The notes beneath the pieces were generated by a model. That model made no database searches, was not told where the DNA came from, and saw nothing but the letters and a program-made list of their open reading frames with translations. The position numbers and the translations under genes were made by a program. This document shows positions 44,543 through 52,673 of a stretch of 64,000 nucleotides of DNA, piece after piece. Source of the stretch: Adhaeribacter terrigena (lineage in GTDB: Bacteria > Bacteroidota > Bacteroidia > Cytophagales > Hymenobacteraceae); contig NZ_JAEHFX010000011.1 of NCBI RefSeq assembly GCF_016623615.1, forward strand, positions 1 to 64,000, read 5' to 3'. Numbering within the stretch: the first letter of the stretch is position 1; each line of letters begins with the position of its first letter.

Positions 44543-46093
44543 TTACTTTTCGGCCGGACCCAGATCGCTTAAAGCCGGCCCGTTCATTACTTTGCCCAAA
44601 GCATCGAAACGCGAACCATGACACGGACAGTCCCAGGATTTTTCTACGTTGTTCCAATGCACAATACAACCAAGGTGCGGACAAACGGCAGAATGCTCAT
44701 GATGGTTACCGTCCTTATCGCAGTAAACCGCCACTTTCTGCATGCCTTTCCGGATCACGCAACCTGTTTCCGGCAATAAACTGTCGGCCGTCGGTGCATC
44801 GCCGGGCGTAACCCAATCAGTGTATTGCTGGGCCACGTTCAGGTTTTCCTTCATAAATTCGCCGGCCGTGGTTACGTTCAGCGAAATGCGGCCCGGGTCA
44901 TACAAGGTTTCCCAGGGGTTATCCCGTTTCATGATCAGGTCGGTTATCAGCATGCCGGCAATGGTAGCGTGCGTCATGCCGTGGCCCGAATCGCCGGTGG
45001 CAATATACACGTTTTCTGAATCGCCGGGATTGCGGCCAATAAAGGCCAGATAATCTACGGGCTCCATTACCTGGCCCGACCAGCGGTAAGCTTCCGACTC
45101 TATAATGTTGAAATGCTGCCGGGCCCAGGCATCCAGGCAATTAAAGCGTTCCTCCGGATTTTCTTCCTGCCCGGTTTTATGATCTTCGCCGCCAACGATC
45201 AATAGGTCCTTTTCAACTTTTCCCTCGCTGGCCTTGCCCCGCATGGTCCGGATGTAATGGTACGGATCAGAATTATCCCAGTACAAACCTTCCGGAACAG
45301 AATTATGAGGAACATTATAGGCCAGCACGTAAGTGCGGTAAGCTGCCTGTTTGGTATGCATCGTAACCCAGTCGTTTACCGGTGTATTGGTACAAACCAC
45401 CAAATTATTGGCCGTAACGGTGTGTTTGTTAAGCGTTTGCACGCGAGCCACCAAACCACTTTCAAAACTATGCGCCTGCGAATCGGTAAAAATATGGCCG
45501 CCGTTATCCAGAATGATCTGCGCCAGCGCGGCCAGGTATTTCATCGGGTGGAACTGTCCCTGATCCGGGAAACACAACACCGGCCCTTTGGAAAGCGTTT
45601 GAATAGGATTGTGCTGGAGCTTAATAACTTCGGTATAACCAATTTTATGCGTGGCTTCCAGCTCTTTGTCCAGTTCCTCTTCTTTGTCCGAAGGCAGCAG
45701 AAACAAATAGCCTTTGGTGCGTTGAAAATCGCAGTCGATATTTTCTTGCTTTACAATTTCCTCAATTTTATCAATGGCCGCGGCGTGGCTTTCGGCGGCC
45801 AGCATTGCGCCTTTTACCCCGTGCACCTGAATAATTTTCTCGTAGCGGTCGTCTAAGGCGTCGGAAAGATGCGCGGTGGTGCGGCCGGTTTCGCCGCCGC
45901 CAATGGGGCCTTTGTCCAGCACTACCACTTTTTTTCCTTCTTTCTGAAGCAGATAAGCCGTGGTTATACCCGCCAGGCCGGCGCCTACAATGCACACATC
46001 ACAGGTAATATCGTTTTCAAGCGGTTTGGTGGCAGGCATTTTCACTTCGGGCATCCAGCACGAAACCGTATTGCCGGTATCAGATTTTAACAT
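44543..46093 (-). CDS. FAD-dependent oxidoreductase with C-terminal Rieske domain
   Basis: 516 residues from ATG 46093; a further ATG at 46132 adds 13 poorly conserved residues. The N-terminal DAO-type FAD fold has VCIVGAGLAGITTAYLLQKEG (Rossmann, about 32-52) and GGETGRTTAHLS. The C-terminal Rieske 2Fe-2S domain has CPHLGC (about 475) and CPCHGSRF (about 494), giving the two Cys and two His ligands. Enzymes of this architecture oxidise amines or similar substrates; the actual one is unknown. Length and fusion are normal for the family. Confidence 0.92.
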   Translation of the reverse strand: MLKSDTGNTVSCWMPEVKMPATKPLENDITCDVCIVGAGLAGITTAYLLQKEGKKVVVLDKGPIGGGETGRTTAHLSDALDDRYEKIIQVHGVKGAMLAAESHAAAIDKIEEIVKQENIDCDFQRTKGYLFLLPSDKEEELDKELEATHKIGYTEVIKLQHNPIQTLSKGPVLCFPDQGQFHPMKYLAALAQIILDNGGHIFTDSQAHSFESGLVARVQTLNKHTVTANNLVVCTNTPVNDWVTMHTKQAAYRTYVLAYNVPHNSVPEGLYWDNSDPYHYIRTMRGKASEGKVEKDLLIVGGEDHKTGQEENPEERFNCLDAWARQHFNIIESEAYRWSGQVMEPVDYLAFIGRNPGDSENVYIATGDSGHGMTHATIAGMLITDLIMKRDNPWETLYDPGRISLNVTTAGEFMKENLNVAQQYTDWVTPGDAPTADSLLPETGCVIRKGMQKVAVYCDKDGNHHEHSAVCPHLGCIVHWNNVEKSWDCPCHGSRFDALGKVMNGPALSDLGPAEK

Positions 46094-46187
46094 AGTTTTA
46101 CGTTGGTTTGAGATTGGTTTCCGGAAACACACCGGGCAGATTTTTCAGACTTTTAACGACCGCTGCCGCCTTAGGTTACCTGCTGCA

Positions 46188-46216
46188 AAAACGCTAGGGT
46201 TTCAGGCCAGAAAAGT
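46188..46216 (+). repeat. 29-nt AAAACG element
   Basis: AAAACGCTA, a GTTT run and GAAAAGT; 34 bp before the CsaA-like gene. Confidence 0.8.
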
Positions 46217-46249
46217 CTGCAGCCATTACAACTGAAAACTTACCTGAAT

Positions 46250-46585
46250 ATGAATACAATTTCCTGGGAAGATTTTGAGAAAATAGATATCAGAGTGGGC
46301 ACCATTATCGAAGCCCGTGAATTTCCGGAGGCCCGAAAACCCGCCTACCAGCTTTGGATAGACTTAGGGGAACTGGGCATAAAAAAGTCAAGCGCGCAGA
46401 TCACGCAGCTTTATACGTTGGAAGAATTAGCAGGAAAGCAGGTAGTCTGCGTGGTGAACTTTGCGCCGCGGCAGATCGGAAAATTTATGTCGGAAGTGTT
46501 GGTTACCGGTTTTCCGGATCAGCATGGCGCGATTGTATTGGCCGGACCCGAAAGAGACGTACCGAACGGAAGCCGGTTGATATAA
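46250..46585 (+). CDS. csaA: CsaA-like tRNA-binding protein
   Basis: 111 residues, one OB-fold tRNA-binding domain: [15 protein letters not shown] at the N-terminus, then [43 protein letters not shown] and [15 protein letters not shown] at the end. CsaA is a dimeric tRNA-binding, chaperone-like cytoplasmic protein. The length and ends are exactly those of the family. Convergent with the DUF4296 gene, 10 bp apart. Confidence 0.93.
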   Translation: MNTISWEDFEKIDIRVGTIIEAREFPEARKPAYQLWIDLGELGIKKSSAQITQLYTLEELAGKQVVCVVNFAPRQIGKFMSEVLVTGFPDQHGAIVLAGPERDVPNGSRLI

Positions 46586-46595
46586 AGGCGGTTGC

Positions 46596-47081
46596 TTATT
46601 TTATAGTATCTATACTTTTAAGCCGCTCTCTACGGGCCTTTACCTTTTCCAAAAGTTTATTTTTGATGGTATCAGGCATTTTTTTGGCGTTGGCCGAATC
46701 CGGTTTTGCGCTATCGGGCTTCATTCCGGTATTCCCGCCTTTGGAAGTAAACTGCACTTCGCGCATGGTAAGCGTATCTATCAAACTTTCATAAATTTTA
46801 TCCAGATCGTTCAGGTTATTAAGATAATAGGTGTAGGTTTTATCGAATTGCTTTTCCGGAACGCCGTATTTTTTCAAAACTTCGGCCTGCAACCGGTTAA
46901 AAACCACTTTGGCTGTATCCGGGCTCAGCCGCATATTTTCCACCTGCGCTTCGGCAATATGAATATCTGCTAAAATACTGGTTAACTTGGCCGGCGGCAG
47001 CAAACCGGCCGGAAGTTTCTTCTTTTCTTCCGCGCAGCTGAACAGACCAAAGAGGCTAAATATCAAAAAAAGCTTTCTCAC
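46596..47081 (-). CDS. DUF4296 lipoprotein
   Basis: 161 residues. Lipobox LFSC puts the lipidated Cys at about residue 16. The DUF4296 domain follows: PPAKLTSILADIHIAEAQVE, EVLKKYGVPEKQFDKTYTYY and LDKIYESLIDTLTMRE. The C-terminal third is rich in Lys, Pro and Asp. DUF4296 is specific to Bacteroidota; function unknown. It is divergent from the DUF58 gene, sharing a 61-bp spacer. Confidence 0.88.
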   Translation of the reverse strand: MRKLFLIFSLFGLFSCAEEKKKLPAGLLPPAKLTSILADIHIAEAQVENMRLSPDTAKVVFNRLQAEVLKKYGVPEKQFDKTYTYYLNNLNDLDKIYESLIDTLTMREVQFTSKGGNTGMKPDSAKPDSANAKKMPDTIKNKLLEKVKARRERLKSIDTIK

Positions 47082-47142
47082 GAATGTAAAATAGCAGAAT
47101 TAATTCTAATTTTAAAAACGCTAAGCCGTACCCGAATTTTAA

Positions 47143-48021
47143 ATGAAAGAAATCCTACAGAAGCTGCAAAAGTTTGAACTCCGCATCCGCAAGGTGATTG
47201 ACACCCAGATGCAGGGCGACTTTCATTCAGTTTTTAAGGGTACCGGCCTGGAGTTCGACGAAGTACGCGCCTACCAGTACGGCGACGACGTGCGCACTAT
47301 CGATTGGAACGTTTCGGCTAAAGGGCACGGCACGTTCGTGAAAACCTACAAAGAAGAAAAAGAGCAGTCCGTTTTTTTAATTCTGGATGTAAGCGGTTCC
47401 CAGAATATCGGCCCGGAAAAACAGCAGAAAATAAACATTGGCAAGGAAATTTGCGGTATCCTGGCTTTAACCGCGGCGCGGCAAACGGCTTCCATTGGTT
47501 TGATCTGCGTTTCGGATCAGCGCGAAAAATTTGTAAGACCCGGCAAAGGCATTGAGCACGCGTATTCGCTCATTAAAACGCTTTTTGAACTCAAGCCGGC
47601 TTCTACCCGAACCAACCTGGCTTCGGGCATAAAAACTGCGCTCAGCGTAATAAAACGCCGCAGCATGATCCTGCTCATTTCCGATTTTATAGATCGTAAC
47701 TACGAAAAGGAAGTAACCATGCTGGCCCGCAAACACGATCTTATTGTGGTGCAGCTCATGGATCAGAAAGAACAGAATTTCCCGAAGCTGGGCATTATTC
47801 CGTTGCGCGATGCCGAATCGGGGCAGGTTTCCTGGGTGAATACTTCGTCGGAAGCGTTCCGGGAAAAATACCTGCATGACCTGACCCGGAACCGCGAAAA
47901 CCTGCAATTGCTCTGCCGCCGGCACAAAGCCGATTATTTAGCCATCGATACTTCGGCCGATTACGTGCTGCAATTGGTAAATTTGTTTAAGATCAGGAAA
48001 AAGACCCGGAAAAGTGCGTAG
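47143..48021 (+). CDS. DUF58 protein of the Bat operon
   Basis: 292 residues. The DUF58 hallmark is FKGTGLEFDEVRAYQYGDDVRTIDWNVSA (about 25-55, written here in part), followed by a von Willebrand A-like domain with the ILDVSGSQN start and LISDFID. In the Bat (Bacteroides aerotolerance) operon this protein partners a MoxR ATPase and the BatA/BatB proteins. It overlaps the next gene by 8 bp. No MoxR gene is in the window. Confidence 0.92.
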   Translation: MKEILQKLQKFELRIRKVIDTQMQGDFHSVFKGTGLEFDEVRAYQYGDDVRTIDWNVSAKGHGTFVKTYKEEKEQSVFLILDVSGSQNIGPEKQQKINIGKEICGILALTAARQTASIGLICVSDQREKFVRPGKGIEHAYSLIKTLFELKPASTRTNLASGIKTALSVIKRRSMILLISDFIDRNYEKEVTMLARKHDLIVVQLMDQKEQNFPKLGIIPLRDAESGQVSWVNTSSEAFREKYLHDLTRNRENLQLLCRRHKADYLAIDTSADYVLQLVNLFKIRKKTRKSA

Positions 48022-48922
48022 AGTTTTTGTCTTGATTTGCATAGCGTTTTCAACTGCCGCGGCGCAGGTTCCCGAAAAACCGGCCGGCTATTTTCTGCAG
48101 GAAAAAGTCAAGATCGGCGAACCGGTAAAGTTTGCGTTGGTGTTTAAACACCAACCCGAAACCGAAGTAGTTTTTCCGGATTCTGCTTTCCGCTTTGCGC
48201 CTTTCGAATTCATTTCCAAGGAAGTTTATCCCACCCAAACGGTAAATAATAAGAGTACCGACAGCGTGGTTTATTTGCTGCGAACGTTTGACATTGAGCC
48301 GCTGCAAAAACTGAACCTGCCGGTTTTAATTCTGCACCAAAACGATACGCTGAAAGTTTTCGGCAACCCGGCTACCATTAAATTGCAGGAAGTGGTAAAG
48401 CAAATTCCGCAGCCGCTCGCTTTTCAGGAAAATACCGAATTGCAAACCATAGAACCACGCTTTAATTACCCGAACCTGATCCTGGGTTTAGTGCTTTTGG
48501 CTTTGCTTTTCGGGGGCATTTGGTTTGTGTTCCGGAAAAAGATCCTGATGCGTTACCGGCTTTACGTGCTGAAAAAAAATCACCGGAATTTTATTTACCG
48601 CTACAACACCTACATCGATCGTTTCCATAAGTCGGCTTCCCTTACGGATATGGAAAAAGCCATTACACTCTGGAAAAACTATTTAACCGGGCTGGAAGAC
48701 ACGGCCATTAACAGCTTCACCACCAAAGAGATTGTGAGTTACTACGACAACGACGAAGACGTAACCACGGCCCTGAAACTGTTCGACCGCGCCATTTACG
48801 GCAATATTCTCTCCGATAAAATTTCCGATACGCTAACGGCTTTTTATTTGCTTCACCACTTTGCCGACCGCCGTTACGACATTATAAAAGAAAAAACCCG
48901 CGATGCTGCAAATGCCCGATAA
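48014..48922 (+). CDS. BatD-like/DUF4381-like membrane protein of the Bat operon
   Basis: 302 residues from GTG 48014. A signal sequence leads to a periplasmic beta domain (about 20-150), then one membrane helix (LILGLVLLALLFGGIWFVF) and a cytoplasmic helical domain with FIYRYNTYIDRF and YDDNDEDV-like segments. The layout and position between DUF58 and BatA fit the accessory protein of that operon. It overlaps both neighbours by 8 and 20 bp. A 29-nt element lies in its N-terminal coding region. Confidence 0.8.
   Translation: MRRVFVLICIAFSTAAAQVPEKPAGYFLQEKVKIGEPVKFALVFKHQPETEVVFPDSAFRFAPFEFISKEVYPTQTVNNKSTDSVVYLLRTFDIEPLQKLNLPVLILHQNDTLKVFGNPATIKLQEVVKQIPQPLAFQENTELQTIEPRFNYPNLILGLVLLALLFGGIWFVFRKKILMRYRLYVLKKNHRNFIYRYNTYIDRFHKSASLTDMEKAITLWKNYLTGLEDTAINSFTTKEIVSYYDNDEDVTTALKLFDRAIYGNILSDKISDTLTAFYLLHHFADRRYDIIKEKTRDAANAR
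48022..48050 (-). repeat. 29-nt AAAACG element inside a coding sequence
   Basis: On the minus strand AAAACGCTAT leads and CAAAAACT ends it with exact geometry. It lies in the signal-peptide part of the BatD-like gene, antisense to it. Confidence 0.7.
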
Positions 48923-49955
48923 TTTTACGGATTGGTTTGCCTGGCGCTGGTTCAGTCCGGCCACCTTGCTTGGTTATGACTGGGCTCGCCCGTTCTTTTT
49001 GTATGCCATTATTCCGGTAGCTATTTTTTTGCTGGTCTGGAGTCTGGTGAAACTGAAAGTGCGCCGCAAAACCGACGTAGCCTTTTTCGAAAGCAAACCG
49101 ATCCGCAACTGGACCAGCTACCTCCGTTTCCTGCCCGATGCATTTTTTGGTTTAAGTTTGATCCTGACCTTTCTGGCCCTGGCGCGTCCGCAAAAAACGA
49201 GTGAGCAGGTAGAACAATACGCCGAAGGCATTGATATTATGCTGATCCTGGATACTTCGGGTTCTATGGAACTGAAAGATTTTAAACCCAACCGCCTGGA
49301 AGCCGCCAAAAAAGTAGCGCTGGAATTCATCAACGGTCGTTTTCAGGATAGAATTGGCCTGGTAGTTTTTGCCGGCGACGCATATTCATTAGTGCCTTTA
49401 ACCACCGATTACGACCTGCTGCGCACCAACTTACAAAGCGTAAAACTGGGCATGATCCCCAACGATGGCACCGCCATTGGCAGCGCGCTGGCCGTAACCA
49501 TAAATCGGATGCGCGACTCCAATGCCAAATCGAGAATTGCGATCTTAATATCCGACGGGGAAAATACGGCTGGAAATTTAGACCCCAGCATTGCCGCAAA
49601 AATGGCCCAGGCTTTCGGCATGAAGATCTATACCATTGGCGTAGGCGCGGAAGGCACCGTTCCGTACGGCACCGATGTTTTCGGAAATACCACCTACGTA
49701 GAAACCCGCCTGGATGAAAGCAACCTGCGCGAAATTGCCGAAATTGGCAACGGCTATTTTTACCGCGCCGAAAACCAGAATGCCCTGCAGGAAATTTTCC
49801 GCACCATCAACAAACTCGAAAAAGTAGCTATCAAAGAAACCCGCTACCGCGATACCAGAGAATTTTACCAGGTGTATTTGCGGTTTGCTGTCGTGTTTTT
49901 CTTAATGTGGCTGTTTACCAAGAACTCGTTTTTAACGAATGCGCTGGAGGATTGA
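48903..49955 (+). CDS. batA: BatA-like VWA-domain membrane protein
   Basis: 350 residues. Two N-terminal membrane helices, then a VWA domain with the full MIDAS motif DTSGSMELKDF (about 118-128), and the metal-coordinating Thr in TDYDLL and Asp in LISDGEN; a final membrane helix (VYLRFAVVFFLMWLF). This fits BatA of the aerotolerance operon, which acts at the inner membrane in envelope stress. It overlaps the upstream gene by 20 bp. Confidence 0.93.
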   Translation: MLQMPDNFTDWFAWRWFSPATLLGYDWARPFFLYAIIPVAIFLLVWSLVKLKVRRKTDVAFFESKPIRNWTSYLRFLPDAFFGLSLILTFLALARPQKTSEQVEQYAEGIDIMLILDTSGSMELKDFKPNRLEAAKKVALEFINGRFQDRIGLVVFAGDAYSLVPLTTDYDLLRTNLQSVKLGMIPNDGTAIGSALAVTINRMRDSNAKSRIAILISDGENTAGNLDPSIAAKMAQAFGMKIYTIGVGAEGTVPYGTDVFGNTTYVETRLDESNLREIAEIGNGYFYRAENQNALQEIFRTINKLEKVAIKETRYRDTREFYQVYLRFAVVFFLMWLFTKNSFLTNALED

Positions 49956-50018
49956 TTAATGTGCTAATTCTTTAATGTGCTAATGTAAAAATGTTCTTAA
50001 AATTCATTAAAACTCAAA

Positions 50019-50579
50019 ATGGTTTTATTTAATACCGTAAGGCATAATCTTCATCTTAAGACTGTATTTGTAATAATTCTTGTTTCTATGTCTGGATGTG
50101 ATTTGCCAATGAGTAGTTATGAACTTCATGATAATTTGAAAGAATTTGGATTAACGCTAAAAGAGGAACCAAACTTCAGGGTAAATAGCAAATACGCAAC
50201 CCATATTGATTATTACGAAAATGTAGAGTTAAAGCTTTCAGACGCTGAATTAGCAAATCTCCAGACTCAGATAAAAAATTCGAATGGCTTCACTAATTTA
50301 AAAAATTATGAAAAAGGCCTTCAAGAGTTCAGAGAAACCGATTGGAAATCTTATAACACTTTCGATAAAAATCACCTCACAGAAAATGAGAAAACTTTAT
50401 ATCCGGAAGCAATTGATATGGCCTATTACCATGAAGCACATTTGGGCAAGTGGGTAGAAAGAATTGATGCAAATTCAAAACTTTTCGAATATTATAATAC
50501 GTGGGGAGGTGAAAGCGGAGCAACAGTCACCATAATTCCTAGCAAAAAAAAACTTTTCTATTACCTGCAGGATGATTAA
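50019..50579 (+). CDS. Hypothetical lipoprotein
   Basis: 186 residues. A hydrophobic N-terminus ends with lipobox MSGC (Cys27). The body is AT-rich in DNA, has no recognised domain and is helical. It starts 64 bp after batA, with a spacer made of a doubled TAATGTGCTAAT word. The base composition differs from its neighbours, so it may be a recent acquisition. Confidence 0.75.
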   Translation: MVLFNTVRHNLHLKTVFVIILVSMSGCDLPMSSYELHDNLKEFGLTLKEEPNFRVNSKYATHIDYYENVELKLSDAELANLQTQIKNSNGFTNLKNYEKGLQEFRETDWKSYNTFDKNHLTENEKTLYPEAIDMAYYHEAHLGKWVERIDANSKLFEYYNTWGGESGATVTIIPSKKKLFYYLQDD

Positions 50580-50633
50580 TTATTATTTAATTTTCAATCA
50601 TTCTCTCATCCACTCATTCAATCATTCAAACTC

Positions 50634-51317
50634 ATGACCATAGCCGAATCGGTAGCCTTTTTCAACCAAAAACTCGAAGGAACGAATTGCCGCTTGGTGG
50701 CCGTTTCTAAAACCCATCCGGAAAGTTTAATCCAGGAAGCGTATGATGCCGGCCAACGCATTTTCGGGGAAAATAAAGCCCAGGAAATGACTGCTAAACA
50801 CGAAAACCTGCCGCAGGATATTGAGTGGCACATGATCGGGCATTTGCAGACGAACAAGGTAAAATACATCGCGCCTTTCGTGCACACCATTCAGAGCGTA
50901 GATAGCTTAAAGCTGTTGCAGGAAATTGAAAAACAAGCCGCCAAAAACAACCGCGTCATTAACTGTCTACTGCAAATTTATATTGCCGACGAAGAAAGTA
51001 AATTCGGGTTAAGCGAAGCCGAGGCTATAGAAATTCTGGAAAGCGAAAGCTATAAAAATATGCAGCACGTGCAGATTTCCGGGGTTATGGGCATTGCCAC
51101 GAACACCAAAAACCAACAGCAGCTTCGCAAAGAATTCACCGCGCTTAAAAATACCTTCGAAAAACTGAAGCAGAATTTTTTCCCGGAAAATGATACCGTT
51201 TTCAAAGAAATTTCCATGGGTATGAGCTCCGATTACGAATTGGCGATAGAATGTGGAAGCACGTTTATTCGGGTAGGAAGCGCTATCTTTGGGAATCGGG
51301 ATTACGGGAAAATGTAA
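50634..51317 (+). CDS. yggS: YggS-family PLP homeostasis protein
   Basis: 227 residues. Fold-type III PLP-binding protein. The PLP lysine is in RLVAVSKTHP (about residue 26), followed by the FGENKAQEM, WHMIGHLQTNKVK and SVDSLKLL motifs and the phosphate-binding SMGMSSDYELAI and RVGSAIFGNR. YggS/ProsC controls cytoplasmic PLP. A 29-nt element lies inside (51174-51202). Length is normal. Confidence 0.95.
   Translation: MTIAESVAFFNQKLEGTNCRLVAVSKTHPESLIQEAYDAGQRIFGENKAQEMTAKHENLPQDIEWHMIGHLQTNKVKYIAPFVHTIQSVDSLKLLQEIEKQAAKNNRVINCLLQIYIADEESKFGLSEAEAIEILESESYKNMQHVQISGVMGIATNTKNQQQLRKEFTALKNTFEKLKQNFFPENDTVFKEISMGMSSDYELAIECGSTFIRVGSAIFGNRDYGKM
51174..51202 (-). repeat. 29-nt AAAACG element inside yggS
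   Basis: On the minus strand AAAACGGTAT, a TTTT run and GAAAAAATT; the distal end is ATT as at 51486. Antisense to the gene. Confidence 0.6.
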
Positions 51318-51358
51318 AAATATTGGAATTAGAAAATGTGTGAATTAGAAAATAATAA

Positions 51359-51464
51359 CCCACTCCTAACCCCTCCGAGGAAGGAAATTATCGGATAATT
51401 TGATCGTCGAATTTATTTTAAAAGGAATGTTCCAATTCCCCTCCTCGGAGGGGTTAGGGGTGGG
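51359..51464. repeat. REP-like inverted repeat
   Basis: CCCACTCCTAACCCCTCC (51359 on) and its near-complement GGAGGGGTTAGGGGTGGG (to 51464) face each other about 60 bp apart. The right arm also contains CCCCTCCTCGGAGGGG, a compact palindrome. This GC-rich motif type is frequent between genes of Bacteroidota and may be a REP or small MITE-type unit. Confidence 0.7.
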
Positions 51465-51485
51465 TAAATTTAACTCAAACCACGG

Positions 51486-51514
51486 AAAACGCTATGCATT
51501 TTCACTAAAAAATT
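51486..51514 (+). repeat. 29-nt AAAACG element, ATT-ended
   Basis: AAAACGCTAT, TTTT and TAAAAAATT; 55 bp before the DUF423 start. Confidence 0.65.
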
Positions 51515-51569
51515 CCTTCCGCTTTCAAAATAAACCAACAACCACCAACGAACAACCAACAACTAAATT

Positions 51570-51947
51570 ATGAATCAGAAATTAACCTTAATAGCCGGTA
51601 GTTTATTTGGCGCTTTATCCGTGATGATCGGCGCTTTTGGCGCCCATGCGCTGCGCAACCTGCTTACCCAAACCAACCGCCTCGAAACCTTCGAAACGGC
51701 CGTTAAATACCAGTTCTACCATGCGTTGGCCCTGATTTTAATTGGTTTACTGGCTTTTCATTTGCAGCATGCCGGTTTGCGTTGGGCGGCCATTTGCTTT
51801 ACGCTCGGCATCCTGATCTTTTCCGGTTCGCTTTATATTCTTTGCCTGACGGGTATAACCTGGCTGGGCGCCATCACGCCAATTGGCGGCACCTTCATGA
51901 TCATCGGCTGGTTCAGCTTGCTTTATGCCGTGGCTAAGTCGCTGTAA
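51570..51947 (+). CDS. DUF423 membrane protein
   Basis: 125 residues with four membrane helices. Family marks are GALSVMIGAFGAHALRN at the N-terminus, TFETAVKYQFYHALAL in the middle and LGAITPIGGTFMIIGWFSLL at the end. YgdD/TMEM256-like; function unknown. It is preceded by a CAAC-rich spacer and followed by a strong bidirectional terminator. Confidence 0.92.
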   Translation: MNQKLTLIAGSLFGALSVMIGAFGAHALRNLLTQTNRLETFETAVKYQFYHALALILIGLLAFHLQHAGLRWAAICFTLGILIFSGSLYILCLTGITWLGAITPIGGTFMIIGWFSLLYAVAKSL

Positions 51948-51948
51948 A

Positions 51949-51977
51949 AAAACGGTAGGCAAAATGCCTTAAAAAGT
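51949..51977 (+). repeat. 29-nt AAAACG element before a terminator
   Basis: AAAACGGTA, an AAAA middle and TAAAAAGT; the terminator stem starts at the next base. Confidence 0.8.
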
Positions 51978-52012
51978 AAAAGCGCCCCGCAAACTGAATT
52001 GCGGGGCGCTTT
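51978..52012. terminator. Bidirectional terminator between DUF423 and DUF1573 genes
   Basis: AAAAGCGCCCCGCAA pairs with TTGCGGGGCGCTTTA across a 6-nt loop, with A and T runs on both sides. It serves the convergent genes on each strand. Confidence 0.92.
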
Positions 52013-52033
52013 ATGTTTTATTTCAAACCAAGA

Positions 52034-52573
52034 TTATTTCTTCGTTTTGGATTTCGTTTTACCGTTAGAGGTTTTTACTTTAGTTTCAGCCGTAGCATTC
52101 GTAGCAGCCGTTACTGCCGGACCTTCTGCAGGTTTTACCAAAGCAGCACCACCTGCTGGTTTTTCCTGGATGTTAGTGATGATCGTAACCTGCGCCGGAC
52201 CTTCTACGGAGTTAGACTGTACAGTAATCACTTTGTTTTGCTGACCTAATTTACCGGTGCTGTTAAATACCGCTTTTATCTGACCAGATTTACCCGGTGC
52301 GATCGGCTCTTTCGGCCACTCCGGCGTGGTGCAGCCGCAGGTTACATCTACGCGGGAAATTACCAGTGGTGTAGTGCCGGTATTTTTAAATTTGAAAACG
52401 TGTTCCACCACATCGCCCTGGTGAATGTTACCAAAATCGTGGCTTTTCTCGGCAAATGTAATTACCGGACCGGCCGTGATAGATTTCGCAGCTTTGGCAT
52501 CAGAAACAGTTTGAGCTGTTGCTGCACCAAAGGAAAGCGACGTTGCAACAGCCAGAATAAATAATTTTTTCAT
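52034..52573 (-). CDS. DUF1573 exported protein
   Basis: 179 residues. A signal peptide ends near AAAQT (residue 21). The DUF1573 domain follows: ITFAEKSHDFGNIHQGDVVEHVF, FKNTGTTPLVISRVDVTCGCT (split here) and the WPKEPIAPGKSG turn; this is an immunoglobulin-like fold often seen in Bacteroidota envelope proteins. The C-terminus is a Thr/Lys-rich tail. Preceded by a good promoter at 52604-52632. Confidence 0.9.
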   Translation of the reverse strand: MKKLFILAVATSLSFGAATAQTVSDAKAAKSITAGPVITFAEKSHDFGNIHQGDVVEHVFKFKNTGTTPLVISRVDVTCGCTTPEWPKEPIAPGKSGQIKAVFNSTGKLGQQNKVITVQSNSVEGPAQVTIITNIQEKPAGGAALVKPAEGPAVTAATNATAETKVKTSNGKTKSKTKK

Positions 52574-52603
52574 ACCGATTTGATCAAGTTAAAGTTAATA
52601 AAG

Positions 52604-52632
52604 CAAATATATACTTATTGGGGAGATTCCAA
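52604..52632 (-). promoter_or_regulatory. Promoter of the DUF1573 gene
   Basis: Read on the minus strand: TATATTTG (52604-52611) matches TAnnTTTG, and TTG (52630-52632) lies 18 bp upstream, the normal Bacteroidota -33/-7 spacing. It is about 31 bp from the start codon. Confidence 0.75.
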
Positions 52633-52673
52633 TAATCCTGCCACATAAATTTATAAACGTAAAAGACCTTAAA

